Part shown: piece by piece, positions 33,461-42,496 of the stretch | How positions within the stretch are numbered: the first letter of the stretch is position 1 | How the letters are laid out: the number at the start of each line of letters is the position of its first letter | NCBI RefSeq assembly: GCF_003465825.1 | Contig: NZ_QSBV01000008.1 | Location: forward strand, 31,624-95,623 | Direction: 5' to 3' | DNA from: Collinsella sp. AF02-46-1 | GTDB taxonomy: Bacteria; Actinomycetota; Coriobacteriia; Coriobacteriales; Coriobacteriaceae | DNA length: 64,000 nt | Notes under the pieces: model-generated | What the model was told of the DNA's origin: nothing | Databases searched by the model: none | What the model saw: only the letters and a program-made list of their open reading frames with translations | Made by a program: the position numbers and the translations under genes

Positions 33461-34612
33461 ATGGCGCTAGTGGTTAAGGCACTCAAGATTGAGATATTCG
33501 TGCTATGCATGATTGTTCTTATCGGGCTTGCCGTGCGAAGTCGTCGCTCCTTGTTCTCGAGCACCCAGCAGCTATTGTTTAGCATGCTTGGCTACACCTC
33601 TGCCGCGTACATATTATTCGATATGATCTGGACGCTTTCGGACGGTGTGGACGGCACGTTGGGCATTGCTGCCAACTGGATTTCCAACGCGGTTTCGTTT
33701 TCGCTCTTTGCTATCGCGTGTCTCATTTGGTTTATCTATTCCGAGACGGTGCAGGGTTCTCGCCTTTTGACCTCGCGCTATAGGGTGGTGCTTGTAGCGT
33801 TGCCTACGGCTCTGGTGGTCGTGCTGGCGTTTACCAGTTACTGGACGCACGCCCTGTTCTATATCGATTCGCAGGGCGTGTATCGTCGCGGCTTTGCCTA
33901 TATGATCCAGCCCATCGTCAGCTACTGTTACGTTATACATACGTCCCTGCATGCGTTTGTGCAATCTCGCAGGGTCGAGAGCCTGCAGACGAAGGCCATC
34001 TATCGAACCTTGGCATTTTTCGCCATTCCGGCCCTGGTGGGCGGTACCTTTCAGGTCGTATACTCGGTGCCCGGCCTTTGTGTCGGCATAATGATTAGCA
34101 TGTTGCTGCTTTACATCATCTACCAGGAGCAGCTCATCTCGACCGACCCGTTGACTGGACTTAACAATCGCAACCGTTTTGAGACCTATATGCTGTCGCT
34201 CTTCTCAAATGTGGATCAGGCCGAAGATGTATATCTGCTTATGATGGACGCCGACGGCTTTAAGCAGATTAACGATCGCTATGGGCATGTGGAGGGCGAC
34301 CACGCTCTTCAGGTCATATCCGCTGCGCTCAAAGAAGTCTGCTCGGCGTCTGGCGGCTTTATCGCACGTTATGGCGGCGATGAGTTCGTGGTGCTCCAAA
34401 AGGCGACGGCGGAGCAGGACATCATAAGCCTGTGTGCGGCAATCAACGATGAGCTCGCACGTGCCGACGTGCCGTATCTGTTGCGGATGTCCATCGGCTA
34501 CGCACGGGTTGGTGATGGCGTCGATACCTGGCAAGACTTGCTTCGTGCTGCCGATGCGGAGCTCTACCGCGTCAAGGCCGAGAAAAAGAAAGCCGGCGTC
34601 CAGATACGCTAG
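33461..34612 (+). CDS. Membrane diguanylate cyclase (GGDEF)
   Basis: A 383-residue protein. The first 220 residues hold about seven membrane helices, as in a MASE-type sensor. The C-terminal GGDEF domain is intact (YGGDEF with DPLTGLNNRNR before it), so it should make cyclic di-GMP from GTP. The start is unsettled: ATG at 33461 has no spacer to GAAGGG, while an in-frame GTG at 33470 has a 9-base spacing and may be the true start. It is a single gene ended by a hairpin. No PilZ or EAL partner is in the window. Confidence 0.85.
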   Translation: MALVVKALKIEIFVLCMIVLIGLAVRSRRSLFSSTQQLLFSMLGYTSAAYILFDMIWTLSDGVDGTLGIAANWISNAVSFSLFAIACLIWFIYSETVQGSRLLTSRYRVVLVALPTALVVVLAFTSYWTHALFYIDSQGVYRRGFAYMIQPIVSYCYVIHTSLHAFVQSRRVESLQTKAIYRTLAFFAIPALVGGTFQVVYSVPGLCVGIMISMLLLYIIYQEQLISTDPLTGLNNRNRFETYMLSLFSNVDQAEDVYLLMMDADGFKQINDRYGHVEGDHALQVISAALKEVCSASGGFIARYGGDEFVVLQKATAEQDIISLCAAINDELARADVPYLLRMSIGYARVGDGVDTWQDLLRAADAELYRVKAEKKKAGVQIR

Positions 34613-34613
34613 A

Positions 34614-34641
34614 AAAAGGGGCGCACGCTTGCGTGCGTGGT
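34614..34641 (-). terminator. Terminator for the EamA transporter gene
   Basis: CGCACG and CGTGCG flank a short CTTG loop. On the minus strand the stem is followed by CCCTTTTTC, so it should stop the EamA transcript, which comes from the right. Confidence 0.55.
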
Positions 34642-34712
34642 GGCCTTCAGCTCACCGATGTACTCCATTAAACTAAAGTATGTGAATCTCTCTGCTAAAT
34701 AAGGGCAGTTCG

Positions 34713-35648
34713 CTAGGCTTTTTTGGGTTTGTTGACGATGATGATGCCGCTGCAGACCAAGAGCAGGGCAACGATGACGGTAACGGGGCTCGTGCCGGCG
34801 CCCTCGCCAAGCAGCAGTGCGCTCAGCAGTACGCCAAAGACCGGGTTCATAAACCCAAAGACCGAGACGCGGCTGACGGGGTTGACGGCAAGCAGGCGCG
34901 ACCACAGCGAGTAGGCGACCGCGGAGATAAGCGCCATGTAGATGATGAGCACGATGGCGGGGACAATCGCCGTGGGGGAGAGCGCGCCACCCATCAAAAA
35001 GCCGATGGCGGTGAGGACCAGGCCGCCGACCAAGAACTGCCACCCGGCGAGCAAGACGCCGTCATGCTTGCGCGAGAAGATGCCGATCAGGCAGGTCGAA
35101 AGAGCACCCGCGACAGTGGAGGCTAGGATAAAGCCCTCGCCATCGAGCCTGAAGCCAAAGGTGCCATCTGCGCCCGAGAGGTTGACGAGCGCGACGCCGG
35201 CAAAGCCCAGCGCACAGCCAAGCACCTTGGCCGTATTGAGCTTCTCGGTGTGAAATGCCAGGGCGGCAAAGAGGATTGCGAGGAAGTTGGCGCTGGCCTC
35301 GATGATGGAGCTCGACATGGCACTGGCGCGCGAGAGTCCCAGGTAGAAAAAGAAGTACTGCCCGATAGTCTGGAAGAGTGACAGGATGCAGATGGGCTTG
35401 ATATCGCGTACCTGTGGGACGAGCGGGCGGCGCTGAGCTGTGCTCATACCGACGATAACCAGGATGCCGGCAAGCGTGAAGCGCAAACCTGCAAAGAGTA
35501 GCTGCGACGCGCTATCGTGCGCCGGGATCCCAAAGAGTGCGTAGCCGATCTTGATGCAGGGAAAGGCCGATCCCCAGAGTGCACAGCAAACAAGACAGCC
35601 CAGGATGAGTCCGGGCAGGGTGGCGAGATACGGCTTGCGGCTTTCCAT
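34713..35648 (-). CDS. EamA family transporter (DMT superfamily)
   Basis: A 311-residue membrane protein with two EamA repeats and about ten helices. Each repeat has the typical pattern of a small-residue-rich helix pair, with EASANFLAILFAALAF in the first and PVFGVLLSALLLGE in the second. These proteins export or import metabolites such as amino acids. The ATG follows AGAAGGAC. The gene lies downstream of purL in the same direction but is separated by a strong terminator. Confidence 0.85.
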   Translation of the reverse strand: MESRKPYLATLPGLILGCLVCCALWGSAFPCIKIGYALFGIPAHDSASQLLFAGLRFTLAGILVIVGMSTAQRRPLVPQVRDIKPICILSLFQTIGQYFFFYLGLSRASAMSSSIIEASANFLAILFAALAFHTEKLNTAKVLGCALGFAGVALVNLSGADGTFGFRLDGEGFILASTVAGALSTCLIGIFSRKHDGVLLAGWQFLVGGLVLTAIGFLMGGALSPTAIVPAIVLIIYMALISAVAYSLWSRLLAVNPVSRVSVFGFMNPVFGVLLSALLLGEGAGTSPVTVIVALLLVCSGIIIVNKPKKA

Positions 35649-35674
35649 GATGTCCTTCTCCTATACGCGCAAAG

Positions 35675-35712
35675 CAAAAAAGAACCCGCCACCGGGCGTG
35701 CCGGTGGCGGGT
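35675..35712 (-). terminator. Rho-independent terminator of purL
   Basis: CCCGCCACCGG (35685-35695) pairs perfectly with CCGGTGGCGGG (35701-35711). On the minus strand a T-rich tail follows (TTCTTTTTT). Confidence 0.85.
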
Positions 35713-35749
35713 GTTGTTACCCGAGGGGATTGTACCCGATGGGAAAGGC

Positions 35750-38700
35750 TTAGGCGAAGTAGGCTACGCCGCTCTCAAAGATCGGCATGAACTTGTCGCC
35801 GGGGACATGCTCGGGCACGTTGCGGTACAGGTTGTCGCCGCGACGCTCGGCATGGCCCATCTTGCCCAGGACGCGGCCGTCGGGGCTCGTGATGCCCTCG
35901 ATGGCGAGTGCGGAGCCGTTGGGGTTGACGGAAAGATCCATGCTGGGCTTGCCGTTCTCGCCCACGTACTGCGTGGCGACCTGGCCGTTGGCGATCAGCT
36001 GGGCGAGCACTTCGTCATTGGCGACAAAGCGGCCCTCGCCGTGGCTGATGGCGACGGTGTAGGGGTCGTCCAGGCTGCACTGCGACAGCCACGGGGACAA
36101 GTTGGACGAGATGCGGGTGCGCACCAGACGGCTCTGGTGGCGACCGATGGTGTTGAACGTCAACGTGGGCGCATCGGGCGTGGCGTCGACGATGTCGCCG
36201 TAGGGCACCAGGCCGAGCTTGATCAGGGCCTGGAAGCCGTTGCAGATGCCCAGCATCAGGCCATCGCGGGCCTTGAGCAGGTCGCGGACTGCCTCGGTGA
36301 CCTCGGGAGCGCGGAAGAACGCCGTGATGAACTTGGCGGAGCCGTCGGGCTCGTCGCCGCCCGAGAAGCCGCCGGGGATCATGACGATCTGGCTTGCACG
36401 GATGCGGCGGGCAAGCTCGTGGGTGCTCTCGGCGACGGCCTCGGGCGTGAGGTTGTTGATCACGAAGGTGTCGGCCTCGGCACCGGCGGCACGGAAGGCG
36501 CGGGCGCTGTCGTACTCGCAGTTGTTGCCGGGGAACACGGGGATGATCACGCGCGGGCGGGCGATCTTGGCGCCGCCGTACACGTGGATATCCTTGGCGC
36601 GGAAGTCGATGGTCTCGACCTCGGGGGTCTCGCCGGCGCTGCGGTAGGTGAAGACGCCCTCGATGCCGCTCTCCCAGGCCTCCTGGAGCTCGGAGAGCTC
36701 GATGACTTCGGAACCGGTGTCGATGACATAGCCCTCGACGGTGGTGCCCAGGGGCTCGACGACAACGCCGTCGGCGACCTCGGGCAGCTCGGCATCCTCG
36801 GCGAGCTCGACAATAAAGCTGCCGTAGAGCGGGGTGAAGAGGCTCTCCACGTCTACATCCTCGGCAAGCTCGATACCGATCTGGTTACCGACGCACATCT
36901 TAAAGAGGCTCTCGGCGCCGCAGCCGTAGCCGGGCGTGGAGATGGCCAGGGCGTTGCCGGTAGCAGTGAGCGCCTCGACGGCGTCAAACGCGGCGAGCAG
37001 CTGCTGAGCATCGGGGCGGTAGTCCTCGCCATAGGTGGCGGGGGCGATGCGGACGACGCGGTGCGTGAGGCCCTTGAACTCGGGCGAGACGGCGCGGGCG
37101 GCCTTGCCCACGGCCACGGCGAAGCTGATGAGGGTCGGCGGAACGTTGAGCTCGCCGGCCTCGTCCTCAAAGGAGCCGCTCATGGAATCCTTGCCGCCGA
37201 TGGCGCCGGCGCCCAGGTCGACCTGGGCCATAAGGGCGCCCAGGACGGCTGCCATGGGCTTGCCCCAGCGCTCGGCCTCGGTGCGCAGGCGCTCGAAGTA
37301 CTCCTGGAAGGAGAGGTAGGCGCGCTTGTGCTCAAAGCCGGCGGCAACGAGCTTGGCGATGGACTCGACTACGGACAGGTAGGCGCCCGCAAACTGGTCG
37401 GCCTCCATCAGGTAGGGGTTGAAGCCCCATGCCATAGCGCTCGCCGTGGTGGTCTCGCCGTCCACGGGGAACTTGGCGACCATGGCAGAGCTCGGAGTGA
37501 GCTGCGTCTTGCCGCCAAAGGGCATGAGCACGGTCGCGGCGCCGATGGTGGAGTCGAAGCGCTCGGAAAGGCCCTTGTTGGAAGCGACGTTGAGGTCGGT
37601 GACAAGCGAGGTCATACGCTCGGCAAGCGTGGTACCGGCCCAGCTGGGCTGCCACACGCTGCGGGCACAGACGTGGGCGACCTGGTGCTTGGGCGCACCG
37701 TTGGAGTTGAGGAACTCGCGGGACAGGTCGACGATGGCGACGCCGTTCCAGGCCATGCGCATGCGCGGCTCGGCGGTAACCTCGGCGATAACGGTAGCCT
37801 CCAGGTTTTCCTCGGCGGCGTAGCCCATGAACTCCTCGACGTCACTGTCGGCGACGGCGCAGGCCATACGCTCCTGGGACTCGGAGATGGCGAGCTCGGT
37901 GCCGTCCAGGCCGTCGTACTTCTTGGTCACGGTGTCCAGGTCCACGTACAGGCCGTCGGCAAGCTCGCCCACGGCGACCGAGACGCCGCCGGCGCCAAAG
38001 TCGTTGCAGCGCTTGATCAGGCGGCAGGCGTCGCCGCGGCGGAACAGGCGCTGCAGCTTGCGCTCGACCGGGGCGTTGCCCTTCTGGACCTCGGCGCCCG
38101 AGGTCTCGATGGACTCGGTGTTCTGAGTCTTGGAGGAGCCGGTGGCGCCGCCGATGCCGTCACGGCCGGTGCGGCCGCCCAGCAGGATGATCTTGTCGGT
38201 GGGGGCGGGGCACTCGCGACGCACGTGGTTTGCCGGGGTAGCGCCTACGACGGCGCCGACCTCCATGCGCTTGGCCACGTAGCCGGGGTGATAGAGCTCG
38301 TTGACCTGGCCGGTGGCAAGGCCGATCTGGTTGCCGTAGCTGGAGTAGCCGGCGGCGGCGGTGGTTACGAGCTTGCGCTGCGGCAGCTTGCCCTCGAGCG
38401 TCTCGGACACGGGGACGGTGGGGTCGCCGGCGCCGGTGACACGCATGGCCTGGTACACGTAGCTGCGGCCCGACAGCGGGTCGCGGATGGCACCGCCCAC
38501 GCAGGTGGCGGCACCGCCGAAGGGCTCGATCTCGGTCGGGTGGTTGTGGGTCTCGTTCTTAAACAGGAACAGCCAGTCCTGGTCCTCGCCGTCGACATCG
38601 ACCTTTACCTTGACGGTGCAGGCGTTGATCTCCTCGGACTCATCGACATCGGTCATGACGCCGGTCTTCTTGAGATACTTGGCGCCGATGGTGCCCATGT

Positions 38701-39496
38701 CCATGAGGCAGACGGGCTTGGCGTCGCGACCGAGTTCGTGGCGCATCTCCATGTAGCGGTCGAAGGCCTGCTGCACCACGGCGTCATCGATCGTCACATC
38801 ATCCAGGACGGTGCCGAAGGTGGTGTGGCGGCAGTGGTCGGACCAATAGGTGTCGATTACGCGGATCTCGGTGATGGTGGGGTCGCGGTCCTCATCGCGG
38901 AAGTACTGCTGGCAGAAGGCGATGTCCGCCTCGTCCATGGCAAGGCCGCGCTCGGAGATAAAGGCGGCAAGGCCGGCTTCGTCGAGCTCGCGGAAACCGT
39001 CGAGCACCTCGACGGGCTGGGGCTCGGGGGTCTCCATGTACAGCGTCTCGGGCAGGTCGAGTGAGGCGATGCGCGCCTCGACGGGGTTCACCACGTAGTG
39101 CTTGATGGCATCGATGGCGGCCTCGTCCAGAGCGCCCGAGATCATATAGACCTTGGCGGAGCGCACGGCGGGGCGCTCGCCCTGGCTGATGAGCTGCACG
39201 CACTCGCTGGCGGAGTCGGCGCGCTGGTCAAACTGGCCAGGCAGGAATTCGACGGCAAAGACGGCGCCATCGCTTGCGGGGAGCTCGTCGTAGGTCACAT
39301 CGACCTGGGGCTCGCTAAAGACGGTCGGCACGCAGGAGCGGAAAAGCTCTTCGTCGATGCCCTCGACGTCGTAGCGGTTTATGATCCTCAGGGCCTCGAT
39401 GCCCTTGATGCCGAGAATTTCGGTCAGCTCGCCCTTGAGCTGCTGAGCCTCGACGTCGAACCCGGGTTTCTTCTCCACGTAGATACGAGAGACCAT
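35750..39496 (-). CDS. purL: Phosphoribosylformylglycinamidine synthase, single chain
   Basis: A 1,248-residue enzyme that converts FGAR, ATP and glutamine to FGAM in step four of purine synthesis. The N-terminal PurS-like part is followed by the ATP-dependent domain, with HNHPTEIEPFGGAATCVGG and the glycine-rich stretch DSMSGSFEDE. The C-terminal class I glutaminase domain has the nucleophile in GICNGFQALI and PGGFSGGDEPDG. This is the long one-chain form typical of clostridia and related anaerobes. The ATG at 39494-39496 has GGAAGG upstream. Confidence 0.95.
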   Translation of the reverse strand: MVSRIYVEKKPGFDVEAQQLKGELTEILGIKGIEALRIINRYDVEGIDEELFRSCVPTVFSEPQVDVTYDELPASDGAVFAVEFLPGQFDQRADSASECVQLISQGERPAVRSAKVYMISGALDEAAIDAIKHYVVNPVEARIASLDLPETLYMETPEPQPVEVLDGFRELDEAGLAAFISERGLAMDEADIAFCQQYFRDEDRDPTITEIRVIDTYWSDHCRHTTFGTVLDDVTIDDAVVQQAFDRYMEMRHELGRDAKPVCLMDMGTIGAKYLKKTGVMTDVDESEEINACTVKVKVDVDGEDQDWLFLFKNETHNHPTEIEPFGGAATCVGGAIRDPLSGRSYVYQAMRVTGAGDPTVPVSETLEGKLPQRKLVTTAAAGYSSYGNQIGLATGQVNELYHPGYVAKRMEVGAVVGATPANHVRRECPAPTDKIILLGGRTGRDGIGGATGSSKTQNTESIETSGAEVQKGNAPVERKLQRLFRRGDACRLIKRCNDFGAGGVSVAVGELADGLYVDLDTVTKKYDGLDGTELAISESQERMACAVADSDVEEFMGYAAEENLEATVIAEVTAEPRMRMAWNGVAIVDLSREFLNSNGAPKHQVAHVCARSVWQPSWAGTTLAERMTSLVTDLNVASNKGLSERFDSTIGAATVLMPFGGKTQLTPSSAMVAKFPVDGETTTASAMAWGFNPYLMEADQFAGAYLSVVESIAKLVAAGFEHKRAYLSFQEYFERLRTEAERWGKPMAAVLGALMAQVDLGAGAIGGKDSMSGSFEDEAGELNVPPTLISFAVAVGKAARAVSPEFKGLTHRVVRIAPATYGEDYRPDAQQLLAAFDAVEALTATGNALAISTPGYGCGAESLFKMCVGNQIGIELAEDVDVESLFTPLYGSFIVELAEDAELPEVADGVVVEPLGTTVEGYVIDTGSEVIELSELQEAWESGIEGVFTYRSAGETPEVETIDFRAKDIHVYGGAKIARPRVIIPVFPGNNCEYDSARAFRAAGAEADTFVINNLTPEAVAESTHELARRIRASQIVMIPGGFSGGDEPDGSAKFITAFFRAPEVTEAVRDLLKARDGLMLGICNGFQALIKLGLVPYGDIVDATPDAPTLTFNTIGRHQSRLVRTRISSNLSPWLSQCSLDDPYTVAISHGEGRFVANDEVLAQLIANGQVATQYVGENGKPSMDLSVNPNGSALAIEGITSPDGRVLGKMGHAERRGDNLYRNVPEHVPGDKFMPIFESGVAYFA

Positions 39497-39680
39497 TGGT
39501 TCCTGCCTTCCTGATCGGTTGGGCGTACGGTACGGTATGCGGCAGCGGTCGGTTTGCGGGGCCTGCCCTGCGGTCGCCTTGAGCCACATGTTTGTAAACC
39601 TCACTATGATACGACAGCTCGCGGCGCGTTGAGGACGGCGAGGGTGCTACAGTGAAGCGCAAACAAGAGAAAGGCATCAC

Positions 39681-41243
39681 ATGGCATTCGTTTCACTCGC
39701 CATCATCGCACTCGTGGCCTTTGCAAGCCCCTTCATCGCCTCGGCGATTCCCGGAAAACCCGTTCCCGAGACGGTCTTTTTGCTCGTGTTTGGTGCGGTG
39801 CTGGGACCTCATATGCTCGGCATTATCCATGTAGATGCCGAGGTCTCGCTCGTGTCCGAGCTCGGCCTGGCCTTTTTGTTCCTGCTTGCCGGCTTTGAGA
39901 TCGATCCCAAGAACATCACGGGCATCGAGGGGCGTTACGGCATGGCGACGTGGGTCGTCACGTTTGGCATCGCCTGGCTTGCCGTGCGCTTTACCCCGTG
40001 GTTTTCGGTCAGTCATTTTGATGGCATCGCCGTGACGCTGGCGTTGACCTCGACGGCGCTTGGGGCGCTCATGCCCATCTTGCGCGAGCGGTCGCTTGCT
40101 GGGACGCGCGTCGGCGATTCGATTCTTGCCTATGGTACGTGGGGCGAGCTCGGGCCCGTGCTCGCCATGTCGGTGCTGCTGTCTGCCCGTACGGGTGTCG
40201 AGACGCTGTTGATCTTGGGGCTGTTCGCCGTGGTGTGCGTGCTGCTTGCCGTGGTCCCCAGTCGCTCCAAGCGTATTGGCAGCCGCTTCTTTGCCTTTAT
40301 TCAGGAGCGCGCCGATACGACTTCTCAGACGTTCGTGCGCCTCACAGTGCTCATCCTGGTCACGCTCGTGGCGTTTTCCGCCATTTTTAGCCTCGATATC
40401 GTGTTGGGCGCTTTTGCCGCGGGCTTTGTCCTGCGCTATATCATCCCCGAGGGCAACCATACGCTCGAACTTAAACTCGATGGCCTTGCCTATGGCTTTT
40501 TGATCCCGGTGTTCTTTACCGTGTCGGGTGCCAAGATCGACCTGACTGCTGTAGCATCGCGCCCCGGCTTGCTCGTGGGCTTTATCGTGGCGTTGCTGGT
40601 TATCCGCGCCGTGCCCATTCTTATTTCTATGAGCATTTGTCCTGCGACGCGCGATGTGTCGGCGTATGGCCGCATTACCGTGGCCCTGTACTGCACCACG
40701 GCGCTGCCGATTATCGTCGCCGTGACGAGCGTCGCTGTCAACGCCGGCGCATTATCACAGGGCGTCGCTTCGGTTATGGTGGCGGCCGGCGCCATCACGG
40801 TGTTCCTGATGCCACTGCTCGCGCAGCTCTTCTACCGCGTGGTCGATGCCGCGCCGGTTGCCGCCGTGGCAGAGGTTGCCGAGCATCCATCCGATGCGCT
40901 CGACATCTTGCGCGCCCACCACGACCTAGCGAGCTTGCTCGCGCGCGAGCACGAGCTGCTGACCTCGCATGGCCATGGTCGCGTATTCGACGGCCTGCCT
41001 ACGCTCGATACGATTGCCGAGCGTCTTTCCGCCGAGGCAGCGAGCGGCCACATCGATGCGCGCATTGTGGACGCGGCGCACCTGCTTGCCGATAAGACCT
41101 ATGGAGACGAGGTCGACCCGTCCGAGCTGACTCCGCGTGAGCGCCGCCGCCTGGAGCGCGCCAAGCTCGCTGTGCGCGAATACCGCCGCCGCATGCTGGA
41201 GCTCTATGCGCGCGAAGAAGCCGAAGACGACGACGGTAAGTAG
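39681..41243 (+). CDS. Cation:proton antiporter (CPA2-like)
   Basis: A 520-residue protein with about twelve helices in the first 390 residues, of the monovalent cation:proton antiporter-2 type. ELGLAFLFLLAGFEID and the acidic LTLALTSTALGALMPIL pattern fit the transport core. Unlike KefB it lacks a TrkA-N nucleotide domain; instead the tail is about 125 charged, helical residues. It probably exchanges Na+ or K+ for protons. The ATG follows GAGAAAGG. The 3' side carries a palindromic array. Confidence 0.85.
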   Translation: MAFVSLAIIALVAFASPFIASAIPGKPVPETVFLLVFGAVLGPHMLGIIHVDAEVSLVSELGLAFLFLLAGFEIDPKNITGIEGRYGMATWVVTFGIAWLAVRFTPWFSVSHFDGIAVTLALTSTALGALMPILRERSLAGTRVGDSILAYGTWGELGPVLAMSVLLSARTGVETLLILGLFAVVCVLLAVVPSRSKRIGSRFFAFIQERADTTSQTFVRLTVLILVTLVAFSAIFSLDIVLGAFAAGFVLRYIIPEGNHTLELKLDGLAYGFLIPVFFTVSGAKIDLTAVASRPGLLVGFIVALLVIRAVPILISMSICPATRDVSAYGRITVALYCTTALPIIVAVTSVAVNAGALSQGVASVMVAAGAITVFLMPLLAQLFYRVVDAAPVAAVAEVAEHPSDALDILRAHHDLASLLAREHELLTSHGHGRVFDGLPTLDTIAERLSAEAASGHIDARIVDAAHLLADKTYGDEVDPSELTPRERRRLERAKLAVREYRRRMLELYAREEAEDDDGK

Positions 41244-41258
41244 TCGATACTTTCTCGG

Positions 41259-41428
41259 GGAAGCCGCGTCCCGCTTCGAAGGCTCGGAACGGGATGTGGT
41301 TTCCGAAACGGGGAGCGTTGGGAAACTGTGTCCCGGAATGGGCGCTCAGAGTGGGATGCAGTTTCCGCGAGAGGCTCGTTAGGGAAAGCGCATCCCATTC
41401 TGAGCCGGAATTATGGGACGCAGTTTCC
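41259..41428. repeat. Periodic palindromic repeat array, six 14-bp units
   Basis: Six 14-base units of the type GGGANGNNGTTTCC alternate in orientation at 41259, 41291, 41321, 41353, 41383 and 41415. Steps between starts are exactly 32, 30, 32, 30 and 32 bases. Three inverted/direct pairs therefore repeat every 62 bases, each pair enclosing an 18-base loop. It lies between the antiporter gene and the bidirectional terminator and encodes nothing. Confidence 0.8.
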
Positions 41429-41440
41429 TTTTCGAATAGA

Positions 41441-41483
41441 AGAAGGTGCGCTGCCTGCGGTTGATGCAGGCAGCGCACCTTCT
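41441..41483. terminator. Strong bidirectional terminator
   Basis: AGAAGGTGCGCTGCCTGC (41441-41458) and its exact complement (41466-41483) form an 18-bp stem with a 7-base loop between convergent genes. Confidence 0.85.
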
Positions 41484-41526
41484 TGCGTTGAGCTCGGTTG
41501 AGGTTTAAAGCTGTGGCTTGCGACCT

Positions 41527-42276
41527 TTAAGAGCGAGCAGCTCCGTCGACGGGGAGCACAGCGCCCGTAACGTAGGCGGCCATGTCGCTCGCTAGGAAGA
41601 CAAAGGCGTTGGCGACATCCTCGGGCTCGCCCATGCGGCCGAGCGGGATGGTAGCGATGATGGGCTTGATGACTTCTTCGGGCAGGTTGGCGACCATGTC
41701 GGTCCTGGTTACGCCGGGGGCGACGGCATTGACGCGAATGCCCACGGGGGCGAGCTCGCGTGAGAGCGACTGGACCATGCCGTTGACGGCGAACTTGGAC
41801 GTGGGATAGCCAACGCCGGAGGGCTGACCGTACTTAGCGACCATCGAGCTCGTGGTGGTGATGGTGCCACCGTGGCCGGCTTCGGTCATGATCTTGGCAG
41901 CGGCCTGGTGACCATTAAAGACGGCGACGACGTTGAGGTCCATGACCTTGGCGAACTCCTCGGCCGTGTAGTCCAAAAGGGGCGAGCGCTGGGAGATACC
42001 GGCATTGTTGACGACCGTGTCGAGACCGCCCATGTCGGCTGCGGCCTGCGTAAAGGCCTCGGTTACGGCCTCGAGTGAGGTGAGGTTGCACGAACGCCCC
42101 CAGATCTTTGCCTCGGGATAGGCGGCGGCGAGCTTCTCAACGGCCGCGTCGGCGGTTTCCTGACGCGAACCAAAGACGGTGACGGCGGCGCCTTCCTCGA
42201 TAAAACGGCAGGCGATGGCATAGCCGATACCGCGCGTGCCTCCGGTGATGATTGCTTTCTTACCCTCGAGCAACAT
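41527..42276 (-). CDS. SDR family NAD(P)-dependent oxidoreductase
   Basis: A 249-residue short-chain dehydrogenase. The nucleotide motif TGGTRGIG is at 11-18 and NNAGIS lies in the middle. The catalytic Ser-Tyr-Lys are in SSMVAKYG and YPTSKFA. The FabG/3-ketoacyl-ACP reductase-like pattern is general, and the substrate cannot be named. The ATG at 42274-42276 follows TGGAGG. It is transcribed alone, convergent with the antiporter. Upstream lies the terminator of hom. Confidence 0.88.
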   Translation of the reverse strand: MLLEGKKAIITGGTRGIGYAIACRFIEEGAAVTVFGSRQETADAAVEKLAAAYPEAKIWGRSCNLTSLEAVTEAFTQAAADMGGLDTVVNNAGISQRSPLLDYTAEEFAKVMDLNVVAVFNGHQAAAKIMTEAGHGGTITTTSSMVAKYGQPSGVGYPTSKFAVNGMVQSLSRELAPVGIRVNAVAPGVTRTDMVANLPEEVIKPIIATIPLGRMGEPEDVANAFVFLASDMAAYVTGAVLPVDGAARS

Positions 42277-42427
42277 GGTGCCTCCATTCTTCGGGGGTTG
42301 ACATACGCAGCACAGCATAACGGCGCGCAAAATCAACTTCGTTCGCATATCGGTAAACGGCACCCTCGGTTGTCAGCGAATGGCCAAGTTGTTCAAACTT
42401 TTGCTTGATGAACGCAATGGGCGGTTT

Positions 42428-42465
42428 CAAACAAAGGGGCTCCCATCCAAACGGACGGGAGCCCC
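42428..42465 (-). terminator. Rho-independent terminator of hom
   Basis: GGGGCTCCC (42436-42444) and GGGAGCCCC (42457-42465) form a 9-bp stem. On the minus strand a T-rich tail (TTTGTTTG) follows. Confidence 0.8.
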
Positions 42466-42496
42466 TCAGGTGCTATGTTGTGTGCCAAGGACTGGA

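Noticed and set aside
35711..39064. Open reading frame of over 1,100 codons on the plus strand opposite purL
   Set aside because: It lies entirely antisense to a clear PurL, has Gly/Asp/Val-rich low-complexity composition typical of antisense frames in GC-rich genes, and shows no domain.
41259..41428. CRISPR array
   Set aside because: Units alternate in orientation, are only 14 bases long, and the intervening stretches are 16-18 bases and partly self-complementary. No cas genes occur in the window.
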